From: Candidatus Thorarchaeota archaeon
GTDB lineage: Archaea > Asgardarchaeota > Thorarchaeia > Thorarchaeales > Thorarchaeaceae
Length of the DNA: 23,994 nt
Assembly: GCA_016840385.1 (NCBI GenBank)
Contig: JAEOSL010000050.1
Span: forward strand, 1-23,994
Direction: 5' to 3'
Shown: positions 1 to 7,645 of the stretch, in pieces
Position numbering within the stretch: the stretch's first letter is position 1
Layout: the number at the start of each line of letters is the position of its first letter
Notes under the pieces: generated by a model
Databases searched by the model: none
Seen by the model: only the letters and a program-made list of their open reading frames with translations
Told to the model about the DNA's origin: nothing
Position numbers and translations under genes: made by a program

Positions 1-2
1 GC

Positions 3-146
3 TCGGGAGATGTTGAGGTGGAATTCAATAACGGACCGCGAGATGATTTCAGCAAGATTCAGGTTGAAAGTAGCTTCATTGGACAATATTTCGATTGCGA
101 CATACTACTTCCTGCAGGCAAGAATGTGGGAGAGGTCAAGCTCTAA
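3..146 (+). CDS. 3' end of an unrecognised protein
   Basis: An open frame enters from the left edge in frame 3 and runs 47 codons to a TAA at 144-146. The readable C-terminal part is acidic and beta-rich in character, contains SGDVEVEFNN and QYFDCDILLPAG, and ends NVGEVKL. The other two plus frames give less protein-like translations. The stop directly abuts the stop of the convergent ABC permease, with no spacer. I do not recognise the family, and the N-terminus lies outside the window. Real coding is likely but not certain. Confidence 0.5.
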   Translation, partial: SGDVEVEFNNGPRDDFSKIQVESSFIGQYFDCDILLPAGKNVGEVKL

Positions 147-1865
147 TCACATGTATTCAGTAGCTTCAATGGTCTGAAGTTTCTTACCAGCCTTTCCGAT
201 ATAGGACCTCATGATCTGGATGCATATCAAGGCAAAGAGAGGTACAGTAAGGTATGTGTACAGCGGGCTAAAGAACATACCAAGAGCCAGCATCAACCCA
301 AGTCCTGAGAATCCAATCAGATTAGGTAGAAGATGCGCACGAGCCATAGACCACATACTCCGGATTGGCATCTGAACTGCAGACCCTCGTTGTCTGCTTA
401 TTTTTCGCTCAGCTTTGAAATCCCCACCCGTAGCAGCAGAATACGAAGCAATTCCACCAGAGGCTACTGTGAGAAACATATTAGAGATTATTAGTGCAGG
501 AATGAAAATCCACAGCGAAGGTTGCACAATAATGACAATAACTGACGCGACACTTGTAGCAATCAAAGTGAATGGTACTGCACTGAATACCTTCCCCTTT
601 ACATAATCAGTAAGACTCGCGGGAGCAAGCTGGAGGTTCATCAGGTTCTTCCCTTCATAGACTAACTCATAGCCCGCAAAATAAACACCATATGAAACCG
701 CAAACGGGACCATTGCATACATGATAATGAATGGGGTGAATCCAAAGAGATCTCCACCTGGAGCTAATAGGAAGATGAACATAAAGAGCACCATTCGTAA
801 TGGACCCACAAGATAATTGGCCAGAACCCTACCTTCCCTACGCACAGATGCTGTGTTGTACCACATTGAGGTGCTTGTAGTTGCGCTCATCTTAATGAGT
901 GGGTAGTCAGAGGGATTCCAGGTAGTATGTGCGATTGTGATTACTTCCTTAGATGATCTCTTTGAACCACTTGCAAGCCATCCACTGTAGTGAGCTACTT
1001 CACTGAAGTGAGCATTTGCATAGATGAGGAAAGCTGGAATAATCAAGAACAGAATTGCCAGTAGGATATCTGTAATGCTGATTGGGAGACCCACTATCAG
1101 TCTTAGAGAAACTGCATTCATTGCCCCACCAGGACTAAAGTCAGAGGATAAACCAATCATTTGCGCAATATCGATTAATACTGAGAAGATTTCTGAAAAG
1201 CCACCATCAGAGGTCATGATAGAGAAGTAATAGAAAGTCCCGAATAGAATACCAGCAGCTGTTCCAAAGAACCAGCCAATCTGTTTCAGTCTACGTCGTC
1301 CTGCAAGAAATCGGGATATCGCCAGACCAATCAATCCACCTACCGAAACACCAAGGGTGACATTCGCCAATAGCATTGCAATAAAGATTGGAATGGAGAG
1401 TAATGCAATAGCTGAACCAGAAGCGATAGCAAATCCAATGACAATTGGGGTTCCAATTATGAGATAAATCATAGCATTATAGAAAATGATTACAATCGTT
1501 TTTTCCAGAAATAGCGTCTTCAAACTGATGGGCATGATCATCAGGTATTCCATTCTTGAAGAGTTAGCTACTGTTGACACGCTAATAGCGATAGAACCCA
1601 TGAATGACATAATAACAATGAAATTGAAGATGGTAGAACCAAACTCGATATTATCAGCAATAACTGCTCGGAAGAATTCCCAACCGAGTAAATCAGCCAT
1701 GAAGACAATTCCCCACAGGATAACTACCACAATGAGGGCTGCTGCAAAATAACGAAAGTACCTACGAAAAACACTACGCCTCTCGGACCTTTTCCCTTCT
1801 ACATTCTTTATCCTAATTGTCCCTGCAAGATCATGTTTCAACAGGATAAGTAGGTCTGAAATCAA
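147..1865 (-). CDS. ABC-2 type exporter permease
   Basis: This 572-residue membrane protein is the likely channel partner of the ATPase encoded just upstream. After a basic cytoplasmic N-terminus (about residues 1-34) there are many hydrophobic helices, for example around 36-58, 78-100, 120-147 and 150-175, with further groups at about 265-285, 355-400, 430-470 and 515-550. Long polar loops lie between them. This suits a large ABC-2 permease of the kind that exports drugs, lipids or polysaccharides. The start is TTG at 1865: a GGTGA ribosome site (1872-1876 on the plus strand) sits 6 nt upstream, and the TTG overlaps the TGA stop of the ATPase as TTGA, so translation is coupled. The substrate cannot be read from the sequence. 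Confidence 0.85.
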   Translation of the reverse strand: MISDLLILLKHDLAGTIRIKNVEGKRSERRSVFRRYFRYFAAALIVVVILWGIVFMADLLGWEFFRAVIADNIEFGSTIFNFIVIMSFMGSIAISVSTVANSSRMEYLMIMPISLKTLFLEKTIVIIFYNAMIYLIIGTPIVIGFAIASGSAIALLSIPIFIAMLLANVTLGVSVGGLIGLAISRFLAGRRRLKQIGWFFGTAAGILFGTFYYFSIMTSDGGFSEIFSVLIDIAQMIGLSSDFSPGGAMNAVSLRLIVGLPISITDILLAILFLIIPAFLIYANAHFSEVAHYSGWLASGSKRSSKEVITIAHTTWNPSDYPLIKMSATTSTSMWYNTASVRREGRVLANYLVGPLRMVLFMFIFLLAPGGDLFGFTPFIIMYAMVPFAVSYGVYFAGYELVYEGKNLMNLQLAPASLTDYVKGKVFSAVPFTLIATSVASVIVIIVQPSLWIFIPALIISNMFLTVASGGIASYSAATGGDFKAERKISRQRGSAVQMPIRSMWSMARAHLLPNLIGFSGLGLMLALGMFFSPLYTYLTVPLFALICIQIMRSYIGKAGKKLQTIEATEYM

Positions 1866-2635
1866 GAATCTTCACCAAGAAATGCTGCAATCCGTTGCAT
1901 GTCAGGACCCCCAGTCAGGTCCAAGAATATATCCTCTAGAGACTGTTCTCCTTTTGCTTGTAGTCTCAACTCAGCCATTGTTCCTTCTGCTATCAATTTC
2001 CCGTCATTAATAATACCGATACGATCACACATCCGCTCGGCAATTTCAAGTACGTGTGTACTCATCAGAATTGTAGTGCCACGGTCACGGAGACCATTGA
2101 GTATCTCTTTGATAGTAGCGGCACCTCGCGGATCAATACCAGCCTGTACTTCATCAAGAATCAATATCTTGGGAGTATGAATGAGAGCTGCGACGAGACC
2201 TATCTTTCTAGACATACCTTTGGAGTATGTTTCTATTAGGTCATCACTTGCATCTTTGATATCAAGTAGAGTTAGAAGCTCGTCTATCTCCTCATCTCTC
2301 TCAGCACCTCGAGGAACCTTCCATATGTCACCGACATAATTGATGTATTCCCAGCCAGTTAACCTCTCGGGTAAAACTGCTTCCTCTGGAACATACCCCA
2401 TGTATCGTTTTGCCTCAACGATATTCTCCTGAACATCAAATCCATTGATTCGAGCTGTGCCCGTTGTAGGTTTCAGAAGACCAAGGAGCATCTTCATGGT
2501 TGTACTCTTCCCTGAACCATTGGGACCAAGAAGACCGTAAATCTCACCAGGGTTGACCTGAAAGGAGAGATTATCAACGGCGGTGAATTCGCTAAAATTT
2601 CTAGTCAGCTCTACTGATTCAATCATATATATCAC
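1862..2635 (-). CDS. ABC transporter ATP-binding protein
   Basis: This is a cytoplasmic ATPase that would power the neighbouring permease. All the main motifs are present: Walker A GPNGSGKST at residues 37-45, signature YSKGMSRKI at about 137-145, Walker B ILILDE ending at E162, a D-loop (GIDP) and the H-loop histidine at about 194. The Q-loop position reads YVPEEAVLP, as is common in ABC-2 partner ATPases. The length of 257 is normal for a single nucleotide-binding domain. GTG at 2635 has a TTAGGA-like site 7 nt upstream. An ATG three codons in (2626) matches the usual family N-terminus (MIESVELTRNF) and could be the true start. The gene lies first in a two-gene operon and is divergent from the lipoate operon. 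Confidence 0.92.
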   Translation of the reverse strand: MIYMIESVELTRNFSEFTAVDNLSFQVNPGEIYGLLGPNGSGKSTTMKMLLGLLKPTTGTARINGFDVQENIVEAKRYMGYVPEEAVLPERLTGWEYINYVGDIWKVPRGAERDEEIDELLTLLDIKDASDDLIETYSKGMSRKIGLVAALIHTPKILILDEVQAGIDPRGAATIKEILNGLRDRGTTILMSTHVLEIAERMCDRIGIINDGKLIAEGTMAELRLQAKGEQSLEDIFLDLTGGPDMQRIAAFLGEDS

Positions 2636-2780
2636 TTGGAAATCCTAACTGAAGAAATTAAAGCCTTGTCATCAAAGAGAAAGTCAGAGTCTATGAGGAA
2701 ACTCTAGCCAAGTTTCCCATTGCCAAACCATAATAAGCAAGATTGGAAACGACCCATTCCGTACCCTAGGTGGCTTGTGT
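2636..2780. promoter_or_regulatory. Divergent intergenic region, ABC exporter / lip operon
   Basis: This 145-bp spacer holds no gene and must contain both outward promoters. On the minus strand a TATA-like CTTTAAT (plus 2655-2664) lies about 25 bp from the ABC ATPase start. On the plus strand CATAATAAG (2729-2738) lies about 45 bp before the lipS1 ATG. AGGTGG at 2768-2773 is the lipS1 ribosome site. The box assignments are by eye and weak. Confidence 0.35.
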
Positions 2781-3911
2781 ATGAAAACAGTTGATGAAAC
2801 TCCCACCGCATCTACTGAAGAATCCAGAGAATCACCCGAATACGTCAGGACAAGCCTGGCTGCTGCAATGACTATGGGTAAAATTCCTGGGAAGTTCTAT
2901 CGAGATGCCAAACTCTATTGTATCAATATTCTTTTGACATACGACGAAGGCTGTCATGCAAAGTGTGCTTACTGTGGGCTTTCGGGATCTCGAGAAACTG
3001 AATCGGAATGGTCAGATAGTAGCTTTATCCGTGTGGATTGGCCAATTTTCTCAGTTGAAGATATCAAAACTGCACTGACCGATGGGACATGTCCTCATGT
3101 TGAACGTGCCTGTATCTCAATGATAACACTCGGCAACGCGCGAGAGGATTGTATCTCGGTTGTTTCAGAGCTAAGCGAAGTAATTCCAAGGATTTCCGTC
3201 CTCATCACACCCACAATCATCAACAAGGACTGGTTAGTACGTGCGAAGGAAGCAGGTGCAGACAAAGTTGGTATTGCAGTCGATGCTGCGACAGAGGAGA
3301 TATTCGATAAGGTTCGAGGAAAGGATGTCAAGGGACCCCACAAATGGGACAAATACTGGCAAACCGTGGAAGAATCTGTCGAAGTATTTGGAAGAGAGAA
3401 CTCGGGCATCCATCTTATAGTCGGTATTGGTGAAACCGAGAAAGAGATTCTAGCAACAATTCAAAGGGCACAAGACTTGGGTGCGAGGACTCATTTGTTC
3501 TCATTCTTTCCTGAAGAGGGATCAGTTATGGAGGACACCCCTCAGCCACCTATCGGTAGTTACAGGAGAGTTCAACTTGCGCGATACATCATTAATTACG
3601 ACCTTGGATCATTCCACAATATGAAGTTCAATCATCTCGGACAATTAACCGATTTTGGTTTGTCAAAAGAGGAATACGAGAAAGTTCTCACAATTGGTGA
3701 GGCATTCATGACTTCAGGATGTAAAGGAAGTACAATAGATAATGCATGCAACCGACCAATGGGTAATTGTACTCCTTTTCAAGCATCAATTGGTCACTGG
3801 CGTAACTTCCCAATATTACCAAACGAGGATGACATGAGCAAGATTCGAACCCAGCTCAATGACTATTCTCTTACCTATGAGGTGGATGAATCTTATTTTG
3901 ACGACAATTGA
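2781..3911 (+). CDS. lipS1: Radical SAM lipoyl synthase subunit, LipS1-like
   Basis: This 376-residue radical SAM protein resembles biotin-synthase-related proteins. CX3CX2C (C58, C62, C65; GCHAKCAYCGLSG) binds the SAM-cleaving 4Fe-4S cluster. A second group near the C-terminus, C314, C323 and C330 (CX8CX6C, with ACNRPMGNC), could hold an auxiliary cluster of the type sacrificed as sulfur donor in lipoyl synthases. In the archaeal system two such proteins, LipS1 and LipS2, each add one sulfur to a protein-bound octanoyl group. Its place before a second radical SAM gene and a lipoate ligase supports this role. ATG 2781 is chosen over the in-frame TTG at 2775 because AGGTGG ends 7 nt before it. 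Which of the two genes is S1 and which is S2 is my assignment by family resemblance and could be reversed. Confidence 0.78.
   Translation: MKTVDETPTASTEESRESPEYVRTSLAAAMTMGKIPGKFYRDAKLYCINILLTYDEGCHAKCAYCGLSGSRETESEWSDSSFIRVDWPIFSVEDIKTALTDGTCPHVERACISMITLGNAREDCISVVSELSEVIPRISVLITPTIINKDWLVRAKEAGADKVGIAVDAATEEIFDKVRGKDVKGPHKWDKYWQTVEESVEVFGRENSGIHLIVGIGETEKEILATIQRAQDLGARTHLFSFFPEEGSVMEDTPQPPIGSYRRVQLARYIINYDLGSFHNMKFNHLGQLTDFGLSKEEYEKVLTIGEAFMTSGCKGSTIDNACNRPMGNCTPFQASIGHWRNFPILPNEDDMSKIRTQLNDYSLTYEVDESYFDDN
3880..3885 (+). promoter_or_regulatory. Ribosome binding site for lipS2 (AGGTGG)
   Basis: AGGTGG lies inside the 3' end of lipS1. It abuts ATG 3886, which is too close to use, and is 12 nt before the in-frame TTG 3898. 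This points to TTG as the lipS2 start, although the spacing is at the long end. Confidence 0.45.
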
Positions 3912-4899
3912 TGAATTGATTCAGAACTGCTTCAATTTGCCTGAAGATGAGTTAGGACCACTCTTTGAGAAAGCCTATAGAGCCTCTAGAGAAGAATATT
4001 CAGACAAGATGGCTTTCTATGCCCCGGGAATGGTTCACTATGAAACAGAGTTTCACGATGCAACAAATCCATACAGATTCCCGAGTATCTCAGTAACTGG
4101 GAAAGGATGTGCACTCAATTGCGAACACTGCAACGCAAGTCTTCTTGATCCAATGATTCCAGCATCAACACCGGATGCTCTGTGGAAAGTTTTCAACGAT
4201 ATCAAAGAGAAAGGTGGGAGTGGCTGTTTGATCAGCGGTGGTGCAACTCCTAAAGGCGATACTCCACTCATGGAATTTATTCCGACTATAAAGAGAGCGA
4301 AGGATAGCCTAGACCTAGATATTGTAGTTCATACTGGAGTTGTATATCCAGAAACGGCTAAGGCGTTGGGTGAAGCGGGTATTGATGGTGCGATGTTAGA
4401 CATCATCGGGTCAGACGAAACTCTTCGTGAAATCTATCATCTTGACAAATCTGTTGATATTTTCGATGAATCAATGTCCTATCTCGAAGAACATGGAGTA
4501 CCCTATATGCCGCACATCATTGCAGGACTTCATTATGGAGAGTTGATTGGAGAGGCAAAAGCAATCGAGATGATTGCGAAACATGAACCAAATTCTGTGG
4601 TTGTTGTGGCATTCATGCCCTTGGATCAAACTCCAATGCACGATGTAACTCCTGCGAGTCCGATGGATATTGCTCGGGTAATTCTAGCAACTAGACTGGC
4701 AATTCCAAAGAAACCATTGATTTTAGGTTGCGCTCGACCCCTTGGAGCTCATAGAAGAGAAACGGATAGACTGGCAATTGATGCAGGAGTCAATGGAATT
4801 GCATATCCATCGGATGAAGGATATGAATATGCTGAAGGAAAGGGATTCAAACTATCCTTTGCGGATCAATGTTGCTCACTTATTGAGCGTGTACTATGA
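3898..4899 (+). CDS. lipS2: Radical SAM lipoyl synthase subunit, LipS2-like
   Basis: This is the second radical SAM protein of the pair, about 333 residues from the preferred TTG start. CX3CX2C at C71, C75, C78 (GCALNCEHCNASLL) is the SAM cluster site. The sequence SISVTGKGC just before it is typical of the BioB-like COG1856 group. Further conserved-looking cysteines lie near the C-terminus: C278 (LGCARPLG) and a C325-C326 pair, candidates for auxiliary cluster ligands. It would act with LipS1 on octanoyl-protein to make dihydrolipoyl-protein. The open frame extends back to ATG 3859, but that would overlap lipS1 by 53 bp and has no ribosome site. TTG 3898 gives MTTIDELIQ and a 14-bp overlap, which indicates translational coupling. 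Automatic labels such as biotin synthase would be misleading here. Confidence 0.76.
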   Translation: MTTIDELIQNCFNLPEDELGPLFEKAYRASREEYSDKMAFYAPGMVHYETEFHDATNPYRFPSISVTGKGCALNCEHCNASLLDPMIPASTPDALWKVFNDIKEKGGSGCLISGGATPKGDTPLMEFIPTIKRAKDSLDLDIVVHTGVVYPETAKALGEAGIDGAMLDIIGSDETLREIYHLDKSVDIFDESMSYLEEHGVPYMPHIIAGLHYGELIGEAKAIEMIAKHEPNSVVVVAFMPLDQTPMHDVTPASPMDIARVILATRLAIPKKPLILGCARPLGAHRRETDRLAIDAGVNGIAYPSDEGYEYAEGKGFKLSFADQCCSLIERVL

Positions 4900-4904
4900 A
4901 ACTA

Positions 4905-4909
4905 GGTGA
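4905..4909 (+). promoter_or_regulatory. Ribosome binding site for the lipoate ligase (GGTGA)
   Basis: GGTGA lies 8 nt before TTG 4918, ideal spacing. It overlaps the alternative GTG 4906, so that upstream start is unlikely to be used. Confidence 0.5.
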
Positions 4910-4917
4910 CCGAAGAA

Positions 4918-6522
4918 TTGAGTGATTGGCGACTACTTGACACAGGTGTTCTCACTGGAGCAGAGAATATGGCCTTAGATGATGCAATTCTGGAGTGTCG
5001 TGCTGAGATGCAGACACCCAACACTCTGAGGTTTCTCCAGTTCAAACCATCTACTGTATTAGTAGGATATCACCAATCTGTAGAACAAGAAGTGCGGGTT
5101 CCATTCTGTTCGGACAATGGTGTTGAAGTCAATCGAAGGATAACTGGGGGCGGCACAATTCTCTTCACACCAACCTGTCTAGGATGGGAGATATTTGCAG
5201 ACAAGACCGCTCAAGGCTTGAATGATTTAAGGAAAGACCTAGGAAAACTTGCCCAATTCATATCTGACGGAGCTATTCGCGGTTTGAAAAAACTCGGAGT
5301 TGAAGCAGAGTTCAGACCTAAAAATGACATTGAAGTAAATGGGAGAAAGATATCTGGTACAGGAGGAACGGAACGTGGAGATTCCTTCATGTATCAGGGA
5401 ACATTGCTTATTGATTTCGACATAGATTTGATGCTTCGTTCATTGAGGATACCAGTTGAGAAACTAAAGGATAAAGAGATTGAAAGTGTGAAGGAGAGGG
5501 TCACATGTCTCAAATGGGAACTCGGGTATGTTCCACCTCTGGATGATATAAAGAAAGCATTCAAAGAGGGTTTTGAAGAGATCATTGGAAGCAATCTCAC
5601 TCCAGGAGATTTACTTCCAGTTGAAGAAGATATGTTCCAGAAACGTCTTCCATATTTTAAATCAAATGAATGGATAGACATGGTCAGAAGGCCAGCGAAT
5701 ACTGCGGGACAAGTCAGTGCTATGAAGAAGACACCAGGCGGATTGATTAGAGTATCAGCAGCACTTGATGTCCCTGGAAAGTACATAATTAGCTCATTCA
5801 TCACAGGGGATTTCCAGGTGTTCCCACAGAGAGCGATAATGGATCTCGAAGCACGACTGAAGGATGTGTCAACAGATGAAGAATCAATCAGTAGAGCTGT
5901 TCATGATTTCTTCAAAGAAACTGGCACCAGAGTATTCGGGGTGGAGCCTGATGATTTTATCGAGCTGATCCTTGAAGCTGTGAAGAAAACTGCGTTCGTG
6001 GAGTATGGTGTTTCCTTAGAAGATTCAAATCACCTGATGACTGTGAATTTCATGCCAGATAATCTTGACAAACAGATCTTTGATTACATTCTACTTCCCT
6101 ATTGTGCAAAATTAGTAGATTGTGACTACAGGTGGGTTGAGGGTTGCACAATATGTGGAAAATGCTCAACAAGCGATGTCTATGAACAAGTTCAGAACAT
6201 GGGTGTACCAGTTCGGACTATTCAGAGCTTTGAACATCTGATGGACACAATCCAAGAGTTCAAAGAAAAGGGTGCAAGAGGATACATTGGTTCTTGCTGT
6301 GAGGCATTCAAGAGCAAGCATCATGATGACTTCGTTGAAACTGGAGTACCAATGCTCCTAGTTGACTTGGACGATTCAACTTGTTATGATCTCGGAAAAG
6401 AACAAGATGCCTATGCAGGAGATTTCGAGGGTCAGACAGTTCTTAAGAACGACCTCTTTATGCACGTCATTCAGACAATGTGGGATAGGAAGAATCTGAA
6501 GGCGGAGATTGATGACAAATAA
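4918..6522 (+). CDS. Lipoate-protein ligase fused to LplB-like and DUF116 domains
   Basis: About residues 1-240 are an LplA catalytic domain: NMALDDAIL near the start, the RRITGGG substrate loop at 73-79, and the catalytic-lysine segment NGRKISG with K144. About 265-350 look like the small accessory domain (LplB or ligase C-terminal type; GGLIRVSAALDVPGKY, GDFQVFP). About 370-520 are a cysteine-rich DUF116 domain with C396, C402, C410, C413, C416, C460, C461 and C489. The catalytic part should activate lipoate or octanoate as AMP ester and load it on a carrier lysine such as glycine-cleavage H protein. The role of DUF116 is unknown; its CX2CX2C group suggests metal or Fe-S binding, possibly helping LipS1/LipS2. 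TTG 4918 is chosen because GGTGA (4905-4909) lies 8 nt upstream. GTG 4906 is in frame but lacks a ribosome site. The gap after lipS2 is 18 nt. Confidence 0.85.
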   Translation: MSDWRLLDTGVLTGAENMALDDAILECRAEMQTPNTLRFLQFKPSTVLVGYHQSVEQEVRVPFCSDNGVEVNRRITGGGTILFTPTCLGWEIFADKTAQGLNDLRKDLGKLAQFISDGAIRGLKKLGVEAEFRPKNDIEVNGRKISGTGGTERGDSFMYQGTLLIDFDIDLMLRSLRIPVEKLKDKEIESVKERVTCLKWELGYVPPLDDIKKAFKEGFEEIIGSNLTPGDLLPVEEDMFQKRLPYFKSNEWIDMVRRPANTAGQVSAMKKTPGGLIRVSAALDVPGKYIISSFITGDFQVFPQRAIMDLEARLKDVSTDEESISRAVHDFFKETGTRVFGVEPDDFIELILEAVKKTAFVEYGVSLEDSNHLMTVNFMPDNLDKQIFDYILLPYCAKLVDCDYRWVEGCTICGKCSTSDVYEQVQNMGVPVRTIQSFEHLMDTIQEFKEKGARGYIGSCCEAFKSKHHDDFVETGVPMLLVDLDDSTCYDLGKEQDAYAGDFEGQTVLKNDLFMHVIQTMWDRKNLKAEIDDK

Positions 6523-7576
6523 AGAATATGATGTCATTGTGGTAGGTGGAGGGCCGGCAGGTTCGGCAACTGCGATTTGCTGTGCACAAGCTGGGAAAGA
6601 GGTTCTACTAGTCGAAAAAGACTCTCGAAACAGATACAAATCCTGCGGTGGGGTTCTCCCGCTTGTTGCTCCGGAAACAGTGGAAGATATAGTCGGAGAA
6701 TCTATTCCTGATGATGTTAGAGCTGAACCATCCACCCTTGGATTGTACTATGTTCCTCCCAGTGGAAGAGCAAACAGTGGTAGAGTCAAGAATTATACTA
6801 TACACAATATCGAACGAGCACCATTCGATCAGTGGTTACGTGATTTAGCTTCTGAAGCCGGAGTTGTGGTGAAACATGATTCCAAGTGTGTAGATTTTGG
6901 AAAAACAGACCAGTATAAAGTCGCAATTGATTCAGAAGAAGGACAGTCGGTTGTGCACTCAGATTTCCTTGTTGGGGCAGATGGAGTTCGGTCTTCAGTT
7001 CGAGGAAAGATGTTGCCATCCAGTATCACCCCAGTAATGATTGTTGAACAAGAATATTGGAAAACCTCTGGTGATTTTGAGGATTGCTTCTATGGTTTCT
7101 TTAGAGAAGATGTTTCAATTTCGTATGCGTATCTAATCCCCAAAGCTGATTCATTGATTCTCGGACTTGGAGCTGTGCCACATCAAGAACCAAATGTTTC
7201 TCAGCTCTTGAAACGGTTCAGAGGATGGTTGGTAGATGAATTCTCCTTTGTTCAAAAACAACTGCTCAAAAAAGAGGCTTGGTCGATACCCTTCGGATAT
7301 TTCATTCCAGGTGAAGGTAACATGCTGCTAGTTGGAGATGCTGCAGGTCTATGTAATCCGCTCTCAGGGGAAGGTATCAGATTAGCGGTTGAAAGTGGAG
7401 AGGCTGCAGCCACTTCGATCACGTCCGCGAACAAAGAACGAGAACCAGCTCAAAACTATGCAAGGGATGTGCAAGGACTAGCAGATATGATTAAAGAACT
7501 CAATGAGTTTGTTAGAACAGTTGATGACGAAGGCCGTGAGAAATTCGTTCAAGCAGAATTGATGCGAAGAACGTAG
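6512..7576 (+). CDS. lipT: FAD-dependent oxidoreductase, geranylgeranyl-reductase-like (LipT-like)
   Basis: This 354-residue flavoprotein has a Rossmann FAD motif at the N-terminus (VVGGGPAGSA, about residues 10-19), a KSCGGVLP segment like the CGGG region of the geranylgeranyl reductase family, the second FAD motif FLVGADGVRSSVR, and the late LLVGDAAG...LSGEGIRLA motif. It is the fourth gene of the lipoate operon and its ATG lies inside the end of the ligase gene (11-bp overlap, GGAG 4 nt upstream; a TTG one codon earlier is also possible). A flavoprotein of this kind, named LipT, was described in gene clusters with lipS1/lipS2 in other prokaryotes, where a redox role in lipoate assembly is suspected. 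A lipid-saturating function is the alternative, but the operon context argues against it. Confidence 0.78.
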   Translation: MTNKEYDVIVVGGGPAGSATAICCAQAGKEVLLVEKDSRNRYKSCGGVLPLVAPETVEDIVGESIPDDVRAEPSTLGLYYVPPSGRANSGRVKNYTIHNIERAPFDQWLRDLASEAGVVVKHDSKCVDFGKTDQYKVAIDSEEGQSVVHSDFLVGADGVRSSVRGKMLPSSITPVMIVEQEYWKTSGDFEDCFYGFFREDVSISYAYLIPKADSLILGLGAVPHQEPNVSQLLKRFRGWLVDEFSFVQKQLLKKEAWSIPFGYFIPGEGNMLLVGDAAGLCNPLSGEGIRLAVESGEAAATSITSANKEREPAQNYARDVQGLADMIKELNEFVRTVDDEGREKFVQAELMRRT

Positions 7577-7645
7577 GATAGATTCTTCATTAAGGGATGC
7601 CAAAAACAGAATGCGTGGATAAAGAAAGTAAATTGAGGTTCAATT
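7577..7645 (+). promoter_or_regulatory. Spacer between lipT and the GHMP kinase
   Basis: This 69-bp spacer is AT-rich and ends with GAGGT 6 nt before ATG 7646. GGATAAAGAAAGTAAAT (about 7617-7633) could be a weak TATA region, which would let the kinase be transcribed apart from the lip operon. No clear terminator is seen. Confidence 0.25.

Noticed and set aside
2781..4899. Biotin synthase (BioB) for the two radical SAM genes
   Set aside because: They occur as a pair in an operon with a lipoate ligase and no biotin genes, and their C-terminal cysteine patterns fit the archaeal lipoyl synthase pair better.
6512..7576. Geranylgeranyl reductase for membrane lipid saturation
   Set aside because: The family resemblance is real, but the gene overlaps the lipoate ligase gene and matches the LipT-type context; a lipid role is kept only as an alternative.
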